A stretch of 64,000 bases of DNA, taken from positions 310,001 through 374,000 of the forward strand of contig BTPP01000005.1 in the NCBI GenBank assembly GCA_037102815.1. The letters run 5' to 3'. Both the position numbers and the translations under genes were made by a program. Source of the DNA: Neurospora intermedia. Lineage: Eukaryota; Ascomycota; Sordariomycetes; Sordariales; Sordariaceae. The notes under the pieces are model-generated. The model saw nothing but the letters and a program-made list of their open reading frames with translations, did not search any database and was not told the origin of the DNA. Positions 1 through 14,100 of this stretch are shown piece by piece (position 1 is the first letter of the stretch; every line of letters starts with the position of its first letter).

Positions 1-3000
1 CATATAATCTGGTCCCATGGCCTTGATCTTCAACACTCGCTCAACACCACGGACAGGCACCACGGAAACAATCCAGAAGGCATCCCGTAACATAAACTCG
101 GACAAGAACTTCTGGCTCTGGATCAGAAACCTCGTTTTTTGTCAAATTTCCATGCACGCTGTATCTCACTCCCCCGTCTTTCCGCTGCCAAGTGGTGCCC
201 CAGGAGGTGTAGACACGGCTCAAGCCGATCGGGCTGGTCATTTGGCTTCGAATTGACTAGCTCCCGCTTGCCCCCCTTGCGATTGACTTTGGCTAGTAAA
301 CAAGGCATGGGGTCTCGAGCTACGTATAAGCCTTGCTTGTAGGGCTGGACTGCGGGAGCAGAGGACATGGATGGAACAAGTAAGGGGAGATGTCATTGGA
401 TCATTCTTTGCTTGCCATAACAACCGATAGGTAGACCATAAGACTTGCTCGTCTGTAAAGGGTTTCATTCGATGGACCTCATCAACGCCAAACATCAATG
501 CTTGGTTGATCTTGCCTGGTCATACGAGCATCTCCTAGTAGAGGTACGTAGGTAGATTATACACTACACAAACACTGACTAAACCTGTAAGCTTTGGCAG
601 CATGAACCTGGAGACATTTACATGGAACCACTACCAGTCACCACTCCAAAACCAAAAAAAAAGCCGTTCTTTCTTCTTGCCACTCTTGTCAGCCAGCCCT
701 GTAAGCACCTAGGTAAGCTTCCCTATGATTTTGTACAAGTACCTATGTAGTCCTGGCACACCCGAATAGTTAACCGGCTTGGCGTCGAATTAAGCTTGGC
801 ATACCCAGGGTTAAAGGAACGATCCGAACCCGAACGGACAAGTCGTCGGTTCGTCGGTTCGTCGGTTGGAAGATCACCTCCCATCCCCCTTGGCTTGGGA
901 AGTAGTGTAAATTGCTAGGCGTCACTTGACCTGAAGAGAAAAAAAAAAAATAGGGGTCCGTCATTTCAGGTACCCGCGGCATGTTGCTGAAAACCTGTTT
1001 CAGTTGGAGCAGCGGATAGGGACAATTTCCAGACAAGAACATAGGAATTTGGTTAATCGGCTTCGAATCAACAATTTACATACCTAAAATAGCCAGGGCC
1101 TGCCTGCGGGTAGGGCAGCGTACTGTATACACTGTCCTTACTTTTTCGTGACAGTGATATCTCCACTTGGAAGAGGCTCATCACCTCATTTGTTCAGCCT
1201 CAAACAAGTAGTATAAAACATCAGGAGCTCATGTGTGTTTTCTAAAGAATCGACGTCGGAAGGGGAGCAAATGGACATGAAGACGGGGGGATTGGTTTAA
1301 GTACGTAGGTAGCTAGGGGAAGTGTGACGGTCCCTTGTTGTTAAGTAAATACCTTCTGTTGCAACTGAGTTCACACGTTAAAGGTAGTCCTGTTGAAGCT
1401 AAATCCAAGCCCTCAGTAAACGGAACCGACAGACAGACAGACAGACAGACAACATCTCAGCCTGAATTCTCTTTGTAAACTTCCTTGTTTCCATGCTGTC
1501 GTTAATTCGTTGTGTACAAGTCGTGCGTACGTGTAATTCTCGTTTGGGAACGAATGAACTGGGCGCGGGATGTTGCCAGTCTCCACAAGACTATTTCCCC
1601 CTGACAGCTGAGTGGATTCAGCGCACAGCATTCATTCTTTTACACCGCCCTGATGCCTTCCCAAAAAAGAAATGAGATCCCAAAAACACTTCTTCAGGGT
1701 CCGTCGACAAAAAGTGAATTTGGCGAATTTGGGGTTTCGGTCATATGACCGCTTCATCGTTCCCGCCCATTTTGAGGAGGGAGAGTCATGTGAACTGAAC
1801 ACTTGGGGGTTGTAAGTTTCAGAAGTGCAGGCAGGGCAGGAACTGCACCGCCATCTTCCACCTTTCCGCGGGGTCGAATGCTGCTTATGTCGGAGAATTA
1901 ATCTTCAGGCGGGCACCTCTTTCCTAACCTGCCTCCCTGCCCCCGCTGAAGTTTCGGGCGAAATCGATGCGTGAGAACCGTAATGGCTTCACTCCCACTT
2001 GTACTATTCTCAGCCGATGGCGGGATGTCTTCTTCTTAAGTCGGCTTCTTTTCGATGCGATCGATGGTTCCTGGCAGTGTTTCGTTACATGGTTCGATCC
2101 GTCCGTGTTCGTGTACCCCACATTTTTCCCTTTTTCAACCTTTTACCTTTCCCATGGAACTCGACTGTACACGACGGACAGGACAGGTTCCTGCAGAAGC
2201 ACAAGTGGGCAAAGAAAGCCTACTGGTAGGCAAGTGAAGCAGGTTGGAGATGAAAGCGGACGCAAAGATAAGTCGATGTTGTTGTCCCTTGGTTGTATGG
2301 TCTTCAGTTTTGAAGGTTCTGATACGGTTTCCCCCACGAATTTCTGTCGCTGTCATTACACGTACAGTAGCGTTACACCAAACTCCGCGGCCTCCGCTTG
2401 AGGGGCAAATGCACGTCATGATTGCTGTTCGGGTGTTCCGAGTTCAATACCTGACTGGGCTGGGAATTTTTCGCCAAAAAACTGTTTTTTTTTTTCCAGT
2501 TCATCACAGCAGTTGATGATCCCGAACATTCATATTGCTTCTTTGGCCACCACCACCTCATGTTCAGTTAGTTGTTGGGAAAGAGGTCTGGGAAGGGATG
2601 AGATGATAAGGTACATCAGTGCATGTGCGCTTCTGCCGTTTGGCGTCGTTGTCGTTGTTGCCGTGCAGACCGTGATAACTAAGCCGCACGTCAACGGGCG
2701 AGCGGGAAGAGACCCCGAGATCGGTGTTGCCGAGCTCTACTTTTAAGTCTCGCATTAACGCGCCAAGCGCTGCCACCTTACCGTCTAAAGCTAGGGAAGG
2801 ACTTTCCTTTAGCATACCGCCCTGAACCCCCACCATGGTCCCTGTGATCGCGGTTTGCTTTCTCCCGAGGTGAGAAGGGAAGGGTTCAACATGGCGGTCT
2901 GTCGGTGGAACCTGCAGAGCTTCTCAACTTTTCGTTCACGTGTACTACAGATTTGATGTTTATGATTTCCTATTTTGACCTGCTCCAGACGGAAAGCTGA

Positions 3001-4829
3001 AAGATGTATGTATTCGGACTTTTTTTCTATTGGCAACCGGACCTGGAGTTCTAACGCACAGTTCAATAGCGAATTGAGGGGCAAGTTACACAGTCATCAG
3101 ATGGTCAGGCGGGACTGCAGCGAGAACACCAGCTCACGGTTCGTCGTCCAAAGTGTCAAACACCGAACCGAGCGGTTGTCGCCTGCCTTGCGTGAGCTTC
3201 ATCACGGACGGTAAACAACCATGACAATGAGTAGCAGTCATTTCCAGTCTTGGCAAGGTTCTTTAGGTTGTGAGTCCCGTCTCTCTCCATCTCGTCAAGG
3301 GTGGGGTCCCGTCGGGAGTTGAAACGACGGGACTGGTGAGACTGCCCTGGTGGTTGCTAACTGGAACTTGGAACACTGCAGTGTCTAGGTAATGTAGGTA
3401 GAAGGCTGGAACCTTTTTGGCTCTGGCCTTGGCCCGGTGATGCTTGGCGTGAATTGGGCTGTGAGTCTTTCCATCTTTTCCATTTTCCCTTCGCTTCAGA
3501 GTAAAGTTTCCCTTCCGATATTTAGCCAAATGATGCCATCTTGGGGGGGTTGTCTGCTGTTTGTGATCAATCCGAAACGTAAAATAATTGTCATGTGTTG
3601 AGAGTACGTGTAGACGGGAGTCATAGGTGGTGAAGAGTTGGATCGTGAATGACGGAATGTTACACTCTGACGGTTTTGTACGTAACGGCCGAACCGCCAC
3701 GAAGAAAGGAAAAAGGTACACTACAGGGCAGAGGCAACTAACCCGGGTTGACCCATTCCAGCGGGTGGGCTTCCAGTGGGTGTCTCGGTGGATTCCCGCT
3801 GGCTTCCCTATGCCCTGTGCCTTGCCTGCCCTGCCAATGCAGCCCATTCGCACCCACTAGCACCCCATGCTTGCCCGCTTCAAGCCAGGTAATTCCACCG
3901 CAATTCCCGTCTTCCCTGAGAATTCCGATGGTGACGGAACCGCCAGGGACAAGGTGCCCAAAGGCCATGTCCTCGTGCCCGGTATCGTGTTTAAAAAAAA
4001 AAAAAAAAAAGTTCAAGAATCTTTTGGGGGTGTATGTTTCTATTTTGGATATCCAAAGTTAATAATCACAACAACCAAAGGGAAGTTGTTCGGCTGTGCT
4101 TGTGGATCCCCAAAGGGGATGAGAGTTTGGATTTCGTAGTAACCAAGGTACCGTACATGGACTGCAGTGGTACGTACTGCGGCAACAGGAACCAGCCATG
4201 GCGCAGGGCAGCTCTTGCTAAACAGGTACATCCATCCATCCGTTACCATTACCATTACCTTATCCTTATCGATCAATACCTACCTACTGTCATATTTCCG
4301 TTTCCATTCTTCAACATCCTTCTTCACCTCTTCACCTATTACCTACATCTCTTCCCCTTTACTACTACTTCTTCTTCCCTCCCATCTTCTTCGTCTTCTT
4401 CTTCTCCTTCCACAGCATTTTTCGCCGCTGCCATTGCTGTTGCTCGCCAGAGATCGTCCCCGATCCCCGTTCGGTTCTAGTCTCGCCGCCGCTGCCATCG
4501 CTTCCGCCAACGACGTCCAGACTTGCCATCCCCACGTTTCCACCGGCAACGCCCTGCTACGTCTACGAACAGGTACCTGGAAAGCCTTTGCGCAAGACCG
4601 GCCTACCAACTACCCTTGTTGTCAGCCAAGAAGTCCCCGGACACTGGCACTACCCCAACTCGACTTGCCTCACGCGATCAACTACTTCACCGTACTTGTC
4701 AACTACACTTGATCAGGACTACAAGAACTCGACGACTGCGCGCCCAATTTGGTGGCTACATGAACTCGCAGCGTTTCCTGCCATTCCCCGACCTCGACCT
4801 TTTCCCAGTACACCAGCACATCGGCAACC
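1..4829. other. Gene-free spacer upstream of the FBP26-like gene
   Basis: No reading frame here has convincing protein character: candidates are short, lack recognisable motifs and compete on both strands. The stretch contains a GACA tetranucleotide run near 1427-1451, poly-A/T tracts (about 3993-4010 is poly-A), and scattered TACGTAGGTA-like motifs. The last 600 bases (about 4250-4800) are strongly pyrimidine-rich with many CTTC and TACCTA elements. This is typical of the promoter and 5' leader of Neurospora housekeeping genes, so this part probably serves the gene starting at 4830. The far left end may hold the 3' end of a neighbouring transcript, but nothing supports a strand. Confidence 0.6.
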
Positions 4830-6362
4830 ATGGCCCCTAGGACAAACGGCATTGGTGTGCAAGTTGAGAACACCCGCATCTGCGTGGTGATGGTGGGTCT
4901 CCCGGCCCGTGGAAAGAGCTATATCGCACAGAAAGGTACCATGCCATATTATCCAGCTTGTTCTCTTGTTCCATGGGGTCCAATTGCTAACTCCAGTCCC
5001 CCTCCCAGCGCAACGCTATCTTGCCTGGCTCTCGATCCCCGCCGCTACATTCAATGTCGGCAACTACAGACGCACAGATGCCCCCCAACCGTCCGCCGAC
5101 TTCTTCGAACCCAACAACCCGGAGGGAGAGCGCAAGCGTCGCGCTGCTGCCGAGGCTGCGGTAGCCGACATGCTCAGGTGGTTTAAGAAGGGTGGCGTTG
5201 TCGGCATCCTCGATGCCACCAATAGCACAAAAGAGAGGCGCAAATGGGTCCTCGATCTCATGACCCAAAACAACATCGAGGTCATATTTGTCGAGTCCAA
5301 GTGCGATGACGAGAACATGATTATGGCCAACATCCGCGACGTCAAGACCACCAGTCCCGATTACCAGGGCCAAGATCCCGAAACCGCAGCGCTCGACTTC
5401 CGCAATCGCATACGCAACTACGAAAAGGTGTACAAATCGCTTAACCAAGACGGCGACGAGGAGGATTTGACTTTCCTCAAGATTATGAACGTGGGGAAGC
5501 AAGTCATCATCAACCGCATTCGCGACTACCTGCAGAGTCGTATCGTGTACTACCTCATGAACTTGCACATTCGCCCTCGAACAGTATGGCTTTCAAGGGT
5601 ACGTATTTCCGCTTGTCCCTATCAGTTTGGGGGGGTGCTAACGATTTGTAGCACGGCGAGTCCATGCTCAATCTCGAAGGCCGTATTGGTGGCGATGCCG
5701 AGCTATCGCACAGAGGTGAAGAGTATGCGCGGAAGCTCCCCGAGCTAGTAAGAGAATCCGTTGGTGTACGTTACTACCTGCCCCGCACTCTTTGTTGTTG
5801 CACCACTCAGTCTAACATTTTTCCGCAGAGCGACCGCCCTTTGACAGTATGGACATCAACACTAAAGCGCACCATTGCCACGGCACGCCATCTACCAAAA
5901 CATTACAATCAGCTACAATGGAAGGCCCTGGACGAGCTCGACGCCGGCGTGTGCGACGGCATGACGTACCAAGAGATTGCGGACATGTACCCGGATGACT
6001 TCCAAGCGCGCGACGAAGACAAGTACAACTACCGGTACCGTGGAGGCGAAAGTTACCGCGACGTGGTGATCCGACTGGAGCCCATCATCATGGAGCTGGA
6101 GCGTAGTGAGGACATTCTCATCATCTCGCATCAGGCCGTCATTCGCTGCATATATGCATACTTTATGCAAAAACCGCAAGAAGAAAGCCCCTGGGTTCCC
6201 GTGCCGTTGCACACACTGATCAAGCTGACACCGAGGGCGTATGGGACCGACGTGCAGACTTACAAGGCCAACATCCAGGCTGTCAGCACGTGGAGAGGGA
6301 AGGGAAGCACGGCAAAGCATGAGGACCCTAGTCCCGAGAAGAGTCTTTTCCAGACTCACTAG
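4830..6362 (+). CDS. FBP26: Fructose-2,6-bisphosphatase / 6-phosphofructo-2-kinase family protein (yeast FBP26 type), 4 exons
   Basis: The likely role is hydrolysis of fructose-2,6-bisphosphate to fructose-6-phosphate in the cytosol, which tunes glycolysis against gluconeogenesis. I read four exons, 4830-4935, 5009-5598, 5652-5765 and 5829-6362, giving 447 residues, close to yeast Fbp26 (452). The N-terminal kinase-like domain has a P-loop, GLPARGKS, at residues 23-30. The phosphatase domain has the phosphohistidine motif RHGE at 232-235, spanning the second intron exactly in phase, the acid in DELDAGVCDG (Glu306), and the second histidine in ISHQAV (His371). All phosphatase catalytic residues are therefore present, unlike yeast Pfk26, where the phosphorylated histidine is a serine. 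The start is the first ATG in frame and gives the short N-terminus usual for this type. Introns are 73, 53 and 63 nt. By family knowledge the kinase half may be weakly active; sequence alone cannot decide this. Confidence 0.95.
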
Positions 6363-8191
6363 GGGACGAACAAAACGAAGGAGGATAAAGGAAGACTACA
6401 TACACATACGCGAGGACGTTGATATATAATACCCCCTTATTACTACTACCATATACCACGCTACACTACAATACGAAGTTGCGGGTTCTTTCTACAGACG
6501 TTGGGAAAACATTTGGCACCAAAGAAGGGTTCGGTTTGGTCGTTTCTTGTCGATTTCTTTTCGAGCGACGGCGGCACAAAAAAGCAGCGCGTGGAATCAA
6601 CAACAGAGAGACGGAGTGGGTTGCGGTCGCGGCTGGGTCTGGGCCGGTTGGAGTTCTTTCAGGTATGGCTTGGGATTGGAATTCTTTTATCAGTTTGACT
6701 AGTCCGAATGATGTGTTGTTGCAGTATGTGTAGCGGTATGTGTGACAGGCAGAACGAGTCTTGGTTGACTTCACCATTAGCGATATAGTAGCATAACGAA
6801 AAGACACTCTCAGCACTTGCCTTTTGCCGTTCTGATATTTATCCAGTGATAGCTCAACACCCACCCCTTCTTGATGACATAGGGCGCCACCTGGGCGGTA
6901 TGGTAGAAATGGATGTCCAGGATGATTCAGTCATTGCACAATCTCCAACGGAGTGTATATGGATGTATATCGAAACTGACCCCTGGTTACCTAAGTTTCT
7001 GACTGAAATATCAATGCCTAGTCTAGATATCTTCTTTGGTAAAACAACTGCATTGGTGATTCTTGCCACAAATTAATTCCCTATTGAGATATGTTTCATT
7101 TATGAGACTCCATTCTGGATTACCCTCGAAGTAGGCGAATCTACCTACCCAGATGGGATATTTCAGCCTTAGAAAGGGGTTCAGCACCATCTTGGAAGGA
7201 TCTCGCTACTTCAAACTGATCGATTCATCGTTCAGTTCTTATAAGCAGAACGACGGGATGAAGGGGCAGGAGGAGGACCAGAACGGATGAGGAAATGGGT
7301 AGCCAAGAAACATCTCATTCAACCACAAGGGCAAGAACGAGAATGAGACGTTAGAATTTTTGTCGGCCGGCTTTGAACAGCAGGAGGCAGTCGGTTCTCG
7401 GTTTGTAAGGTGTGGAAGGTGTATCCCACCCAACGTGAACATCTCGGTGGTATCTGGACATAGGCTGGCAACTGACCCCACTCCTCAGTCTTCATCTACC
7501 TGAACAAGCCGTCAATCAAACATTTCCCCCATCCTTCCTGCTCATACTTTTTTCCCATTGTCTGCCCGCCAAAAGAAACATTCTTCCGTCCGCCGTTCAT
7601 TTCAAAGTTCTGATCCTTTGCGATCGCTCTTGACTCCCGATTGTTTAGGACATATTGTAGGGTTAGGGTCAAGTATGTGCTTTCGTCGTTTTCGGGTGCT
7701 TGGTGCCGGTGCATTTTATGGCATGTACTAACATTTTTTTTAGTGCATCGTGAGCAAGCTTGCAATTCTCGTCATCCGACCCAACTTTGTTCCCTTTCAT
7801 CACCTCCCATCATCTTTTCCAATATGGGATGGATCAATCACGACACCATCCAGGCAAACTGACCCGATCTACAAACGCTGATACAAACGCTCGCTCACAT
7901 GGATTAGGACCATCATCAATTTGATCACTTGCGCAATGCCACACTCACCGCAATGTGCTGTGAACGCCCTCAACTTCAACGTTTGAACGAGAGAATCTGC
8001 TCATGATCTAATTCTATCAATCTAACCGGCTCCCTGAATACAATCAGCACCGCGATATTCGCTACCATATTACCTCCAAGTCATTTGTACCCCGACATGC
8101 TTGCCATGAAAGCTATACCCTGAAGTTGGCACACCACAATCTCGCCAACATTTCTCGTCCCTAGCTCGCTCAGCGACAACAATACCTAAAC
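6363..8191. other. Spacer between two genes
   Basis: This holds the 3' flank of the FBP26-like gene and, at its right edge, the 3' flank of the large minus-strand coiled-coil gene, so the two genes converge here. Short open frames occur on both strands but none has a recognisable motif or a compositional bias above its surroundings. I see no RNA gene. Confidence 0.5.
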
Positions 8192-11100
8192 TCACCACCA
8201 CGCCTCTTTCGCACGCATTGCGCCGCTACCAGCAGGATCACCATGGCGCTCTCTCTCACTTAATACCGGCATCTCATGCGCCCGCCGACCGCTCGGGTTG
8301 CGCGGGTCATACCGAACATAAAATGACTCCGGGTCCCAAACGCCATAGGTAAGGAGTTGATTGTTGATGAAGGCCGCTAGGCGCTCTTCGTAGGGACGGT
8401 TGTCGGTTGGCATTTCTAAATGGTCACCGCTTGTGGTGGTAGACATGCTCTCGAAGCTAGAGGACGCAGTCTCGGTATTGGCGTCGGCTTCCGGGTCAGA
8501 CAGCTGGTGGTGAGTGGCGGGAGGGTTGGTAATGGGGATGGTGCCAGGTTCTTGCTCGGGAATTTGGCTGTTTTGATCAGCATGCGGCTGGCCTTCGTCC
8601 TTGCCATGATGATGAGGAATCCCCATCTCCGCAAACACCTTCTCAAGTACGCTGCGACCTTCCTCCGCCCTCCGAAATGCCTCGTCATTTTGATGGCGTG
8701 CCTCCACCAAAGAGTACTGCGCGGCTGACCGTTCGTATTCTCCATCGTGGCTGACTTCCACTAGCAAACGATGACCTTCCTCAGCGGTGCGCGTCCAAGA
8801 ATCATGACAATCCCATGCTTCTTGGAGGAGACGGTATCCTTTTTGGGCTTGAAGAATGGCTTCGTCGAAGCGAAGCCGGGCCAAGATCAGATTTGGACTA
8901 TCTTGGGAATTTTGGCAGACTTGCGAGACGTCCTGCGAGAGCGAGAGAAGAAGGTCGGCTTCTCCGAGTTGGCGGAAGGCCTCAGAGTTGTGGTGCTGAG
9001 CACGAAGAAGGGAGTTATGTGCCTGTTGGGAGAGGATGAGGGATTCGTCGATCTGGTGCCAGGCTTCTTGGAGGAGGATCTGCTGTTCGTGAAAGGAAGT
9101 GGCTTTTTGCTCAGCCAGAGTCAGGGAGTTGTCAACTTGCTGAATGCCTAACATCTGTCGCAGCTTTGCCTCTCTTTCAGCTTTGATCTGAGCAGCTTCA
9201 GCTTCGGCCTTCCGCTTGGCCTCTGCCTCCGCCTTGCGTTGAGCTTTCTTCCGGCGCTTGACCTCCTCGGCAGCTTTCTTCATCGCTTCTTCCCTCTTTG
9301 CTCTCTTGATAGCCTCCTCTGCGTTCGTTTTTAGCTGTTCGGCTTCCTTCTTCAACCGTTCAACCTCTTCCTTCTCACCTCGAATTCTAGCCTCCTCCTC
9401 ACGCCTGACCCTCGCCTCCTCCATCGCCCTACGAATGGCCTCCTCTTCCGCCTTGCGGACAGCCTGAGCTTCTTTCTTCAACTGCTCGGCCTTCTCCCTA
9501 AGCCGGCGCTGCTCCTCCTCCTTGGCTCGACGAGCAGCAGCTTCTAGATCAGCCAGACGACGTCGCTCAACTTCCTCTACGGCCTTCTTCTTTGCCTCGG
9601 CCGCGCGTTTCTTAGCTTCCGCGGCTTTGCGCTGCCTAGCTTCCTCTGCCCGGCGCTTGGATTCCTATTCCGCTTGCTGCCGTTTGGCGAGGTCGGCTTT
9701 GCGCTTGGCCTCTGCTGCGGCTTTGGCTTCCGCTTCAGCTTTGAGTTTGGCTTCGGCGAGCCGTCTCTCTTCAGCCTGGCGCTTGAGCTCGGCCTTACGT
9801 TGAAGTTCGGCCTGGAGAGCGGCTCTGGCTTTTTGTGCAGCTTCTTGGGCTCTACGTTCGGCTTCATCTGCTTGGCGTTGTAGTTCGGCCTGCAGTTCGG
9901 CCTCAGCTTGACGAGCGGCTTCATCCGCTTTCCGTTTCTCTTCGTCGGCTTTCTGTTTCTCTTCGTCGGCTTTCAGCTTCTCTTCGTCGGCTTTCCGCTT
10001 CTTTTCAGCAAGACGTTCCACTTCTGCTTGTCGCTTGAGCTCCGCCTGCTGCTGTTCTTCGGCCTGGCGAGCGGCTTCGGCCTTCCGCTTTTCCTCAGCT
10101 AGTCGCTTCGCTTCAGCTTGGCGTTTCTTTTCCTCGGCTTTGCGCTTGGCTTCCTCCTCTTTCTTATGCCTGGCTTCCTGTTCTGCCTGACGTCGAGCTT
10201 CCTCGGCCTTTTTCTTGACTTCCTCGGCGGCCTTCTTTGCCTCGTCGGCCTTGCGCTTGGCCTCAGCAGCCTTCCGCTTCTGCTCAGCTTTTCGCTCTTC
10301 TTCAGCTTTACGTTTGGCCTCCACCTCAGCCAACCGTGTAGCTTCCAGCTCAGCCTTTTGCCTGGCTTCAAGTTCTGCCTTCTGCTTGGCCTCCAAGGCG
10401 ATCCGTCTAGCTTCCTCTTTCTGGGCTGCCTCCTTGAGCTTCCTCTGCTCCTCCTTAGCATACCATTCCTTCTCCGCTTGCAGCCTAGCCTCCTCCTCAA
10501 ACTGCCTTCTCTTTTCCTCAGCAATCCGTTCCTCCTCTTTCTGCCTCTCCTCCTCTTTCCTCCTCTCTTCCTCCTGCCTCTTCTTTTTCTCCTCAGCCAA
10601 CCGCTCCTCCTCCTCCCTCTTCCTTACCTCTTCTTCCTTCCTCTTCTTCGCCTCTTCCTCCTTGACCTTCTGCAAACGGGCCTCCTCTTCCTTGACCCGT
10701 TGCAACCGAGCAACCTCCTCTTTCTGATGCTGCTCCAAACGCCGAGCCTTCTCTTCTTCGAGCTTCCTTTGGGCTTCAGCTACTTTCTGGTCGAGTTCGG
10801 CTTGGTGGCGGGCTTCGGCTTGGCGACGTAGCTCTTCGCGCGCCGCTTCTTGTTCGCGAAGGCGGGCTTCTTCCTTTTCGCGGTCGAGACGCTTGCGGAG
10901 CTTGCGGCGCTCCTTCTTGGCTTTGGAAGCTTCTTTAGATCTGTCGAGGGGAGGCGGGTGGGAGGTGGAATTAGTGTCATGGTTAGGTAAGTCGTGGGAA
11001 GGGGTGGAAATGTCAGTAGGGGCGACAGTCGGAGTGGCATCGGTTGCATCGTTCGAAGCGGCTTTGGGAGTAGCTTCAGGACCGGTGGGCTGTTCTTGAG

Positions 11101-14100
11101 AAGGCTGTGTGATATCTGCTGAGGCGATGTTGTCGAGCTGCTTTGTTTGAGCAAGGTTGGAGGTATCGTGATCCGGAACATCGTGTGTGGAAGGGCCTGC
11201 CGTTGAGTGAACGTCCTTTGGCTGAGGCTTGACTGCACCTTCAGGCACTCCCTGCTCGTTGACTGACGAGAGTTCGGTGCTAGCTTGTCCAAGCTGATTG
11301 TCAAGAGCCTCTTGATGTGCATCTTTGGGGACGCATCCGCCACAGTTGCTGTCATGCAAGGCCTCTTGACTTGAAGGGCCCTCTTCTACATCAGGTTTCC
11401 AGCTAATCGAAAAACCATCCCTCTTGTCGGTTGCAGCAATGCCGAGACTATTGAGGAAGAAATCGAAGAAACCCTCTTCGGAAATATCGGCCGGGACCTC
11501 AAACTTGCCAAAGAGCTTGGTACTTTCACCTGCCTCTTTGCGCTTGAGATGGTCGGCATAAAGAGACCTCGCATAGTCTCGATAGTGAGCCACGTCCTCT
11601 GTGCTCCGACCGCCTTTATTCGCAAGGGCCTGACCTCTGGACTTGTCCTCGGGAGCACCTGGCTTCGGCCCAATCTTTGCCATGGTCTCATTGACCACAT
11701 TCTTAATTGCCTCTCGATCAAATCCGCCGGTCTTGAGGGATTCAAGAATCTGAGCCTTCGATTCGGCAACCACTTCGGTTCTGGCGGCCTTCTTCTTCTT
11801 GGCCTCCTTTTCTTGTTCCTTCTTCTTTCTGTTCTTTCGGCGCTGCCTTTCCTTCTGCGCCTCGGTCCTCGTGTCAGGCTCTGCGGCCTTCTCATTCGCT
11901 TCCTCCGCCTCGGCATCCATCGCCTCAGCCCTTTCGGCAGCGGCCTCGGTCTTTCGCCGTTTGGGAGGGTTCAAATGCGAGAGGTTTTTGTCGAATTTTC
12001 TGTCCATCCGGTCCATCATTTCTTCGGCCCGACGCACACTTGCCCGTTCCTCTTTTGTCAACAGACCCTCTCCATCCCCATATGCCAGGCTACTGAACCC
12101 CGGCCTGGGCGGATCCGGAAGCGGTCTCAATTTGGGAAACGGTTGCAGCCCGTCACTACCCGGCTTAGTCCTGCCCGGAGAAGAATTACCCGATGAACTG
12201 GGTGTCTCATCATCACACTCACACACACTCTCATCATCATGGTGCTGCTGATGACAGATTGCATAATGGCACTGACGACAAGCGCAAAGCCTTGACACCA
12301 TACCTCCCGCAATAAGCGCAGTCCTCGGCGGCTCAGGGTGATTCTCAAACCACCCGTCAACCCGTCCATTTAAGGCCGTGAACTCATCGTACAAATCCTT
12401 TCTCCTGAGTCTTATTTGGGCAATACGCGTCCTGCTTTGCGGCCCAACCACCTCATCGCAAGGATCCCAGGTCTTGACCCAGGCATCCGGGGGGCCTATC
12501 CACTTCAGCCACTCAAAGTTGAGGGTATTCAACGCCGCAAGCGTCACTCTGATATTGAGGTGAGGGTGGTCGTCCCTCAGCGCAATGCAATAATCCGAGG
12601 TCTTGCCTTGGCCGTAGCCGAAGTATTGGCCCAGATTCTGAGTTTGTTGATTCCCCCTCAGACTAAACGGCGTCGACGTCGAGTCGTACTTTGGCACATG
12701 TCGAAACTCCTGCAACACCAAAGTCTTGGAGAAATATACGTTTTCGTTCCAGCCCAGTTGGCATCCCATGTCCCGGATCGCGTCCAGAAACTCGTGCGTA
12801 CCGGGCAAGACACCGGACCGCAGGCGCTCGACGTGGCAGTGCAGAGCCATGAAGGATAGCATCCTGCCGTTCTTGGTGACTGTCTCAAGCCAGGTCTTGC
12901 ACTCGTGCACAGTCTGGAAGTCGGGGACCGTGATGCCGCGGATGTTTTGCAGAGCCAAGCAGTCGCGGATGAAGTTGGTGAAGGATCGAAGTTGTGGACA
13001 CGGCAGGAAGCCCGGAGGTGAGTACCGCTCGCACTGGAGGAGGATGTTGATTTCGCCGGCTAGACCGTCTTTGCCGATTTGGGAGAGTTCCATGATCAAG
13101 GGAGTGGGACCGATGATGTATGGCGGCCATTGTGGGAGGGAGGGGTGCCACTGGTTCCGGATGCGGCGGTACATGATGTTGGCGGAGGGCTCGATGAGGA
13201 GCCATTCTTGCTATTTCAGAGGACATGGGTTAGTTGTGGGTGTTCGGTGATTAGGAAGAAGGAGAGACTTACAGTATTAAACCCCTCAAACCACATCGGC
13301 ATAACCCTCGAGTTATCAGTCGTCTTCGAGATCCGCGTGTACGTCGGCAGGCGCTCAGGCTCGGGAAGCGGAGGCAGCCCACGGAGATCCTTCTGTTCAT
13401 CCCAAGGCACTACCGCTGGGGTGTAGGGCACCGAATGCAGCAGTGACTCGCGCGGGCGCGGCTGCGAGGATTTGTATGCTCTGTATGGGGATGAGCGGGA
13501 GAGTAAAGGGGACGAAGGGGCAGGCAGTGGGGAGTAACAATCCACGCTGGGTTCTGTCGCTTTGCCGACATAGACAGGGACATGTGCAGTCGGCGGGGTG
13601 GTCGGCTGGCCTTGGGTACCTCGAGGGAAAGGGGCGGGTTCGGGTTGTTGTTCGGGGATTACCACTGACTGGGTTGGTGGGAGCTGATCAGTTGTTATAT
13701 GATGATCCAGCGAAAAAGGTGCAACTGGTACCATTGGTGCCACCGGTGCGATAGGCGGTACCGAAGCGACAGGATGCTCGACCGAAGAATACGGCGACAC
13801 TGGCGAACGCGGGGACAGCATCTGCTCCGGCTGCTGCTCGGCTTTTCCCTTGCCCTTCTCCTCCTTGCTTGGTCTCTTTTCCCCTGCGACCACCGACTCT
13901 TCCAATAGAGATTTAGGCTGAATGTCATCAGCATCGGCCTCGACGTCATCCTCAGGCTGTGACTCCTCCAGATTCGCCTTCTCTTCTTCAGACGAAGGAG
14001 AAATGACAAGCTGCCTCCGATCAGGCAGCAGGCTCCTAGCATCAACGAACAACTGCGAACTGTCACTTTCATTTTCCTGGTCACCGTGATCTCCATCTCC

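Noticed and set aside
1967-2401. 144-codon plus-strand frame
   Set aside because: Composition is unlike the real genes here, it has no motif and other frames overlap it; treated as chance.
4987-5568. 193-codon minus-strand frame inside the FBP26-like gene
   Set aside because: It is a shadow of the true plus-strand exon 2, which carries the kinase-like domain and joins the phosphatase motifs.
9522-10831. Plus-strand frames rich in Leu, Ser and Phe over the coiled-coil gene
   Set aside because: They are antisense reflections of Lys/Glu/Arg-rich codons; the minus-strand frame is continuous for kilobases.
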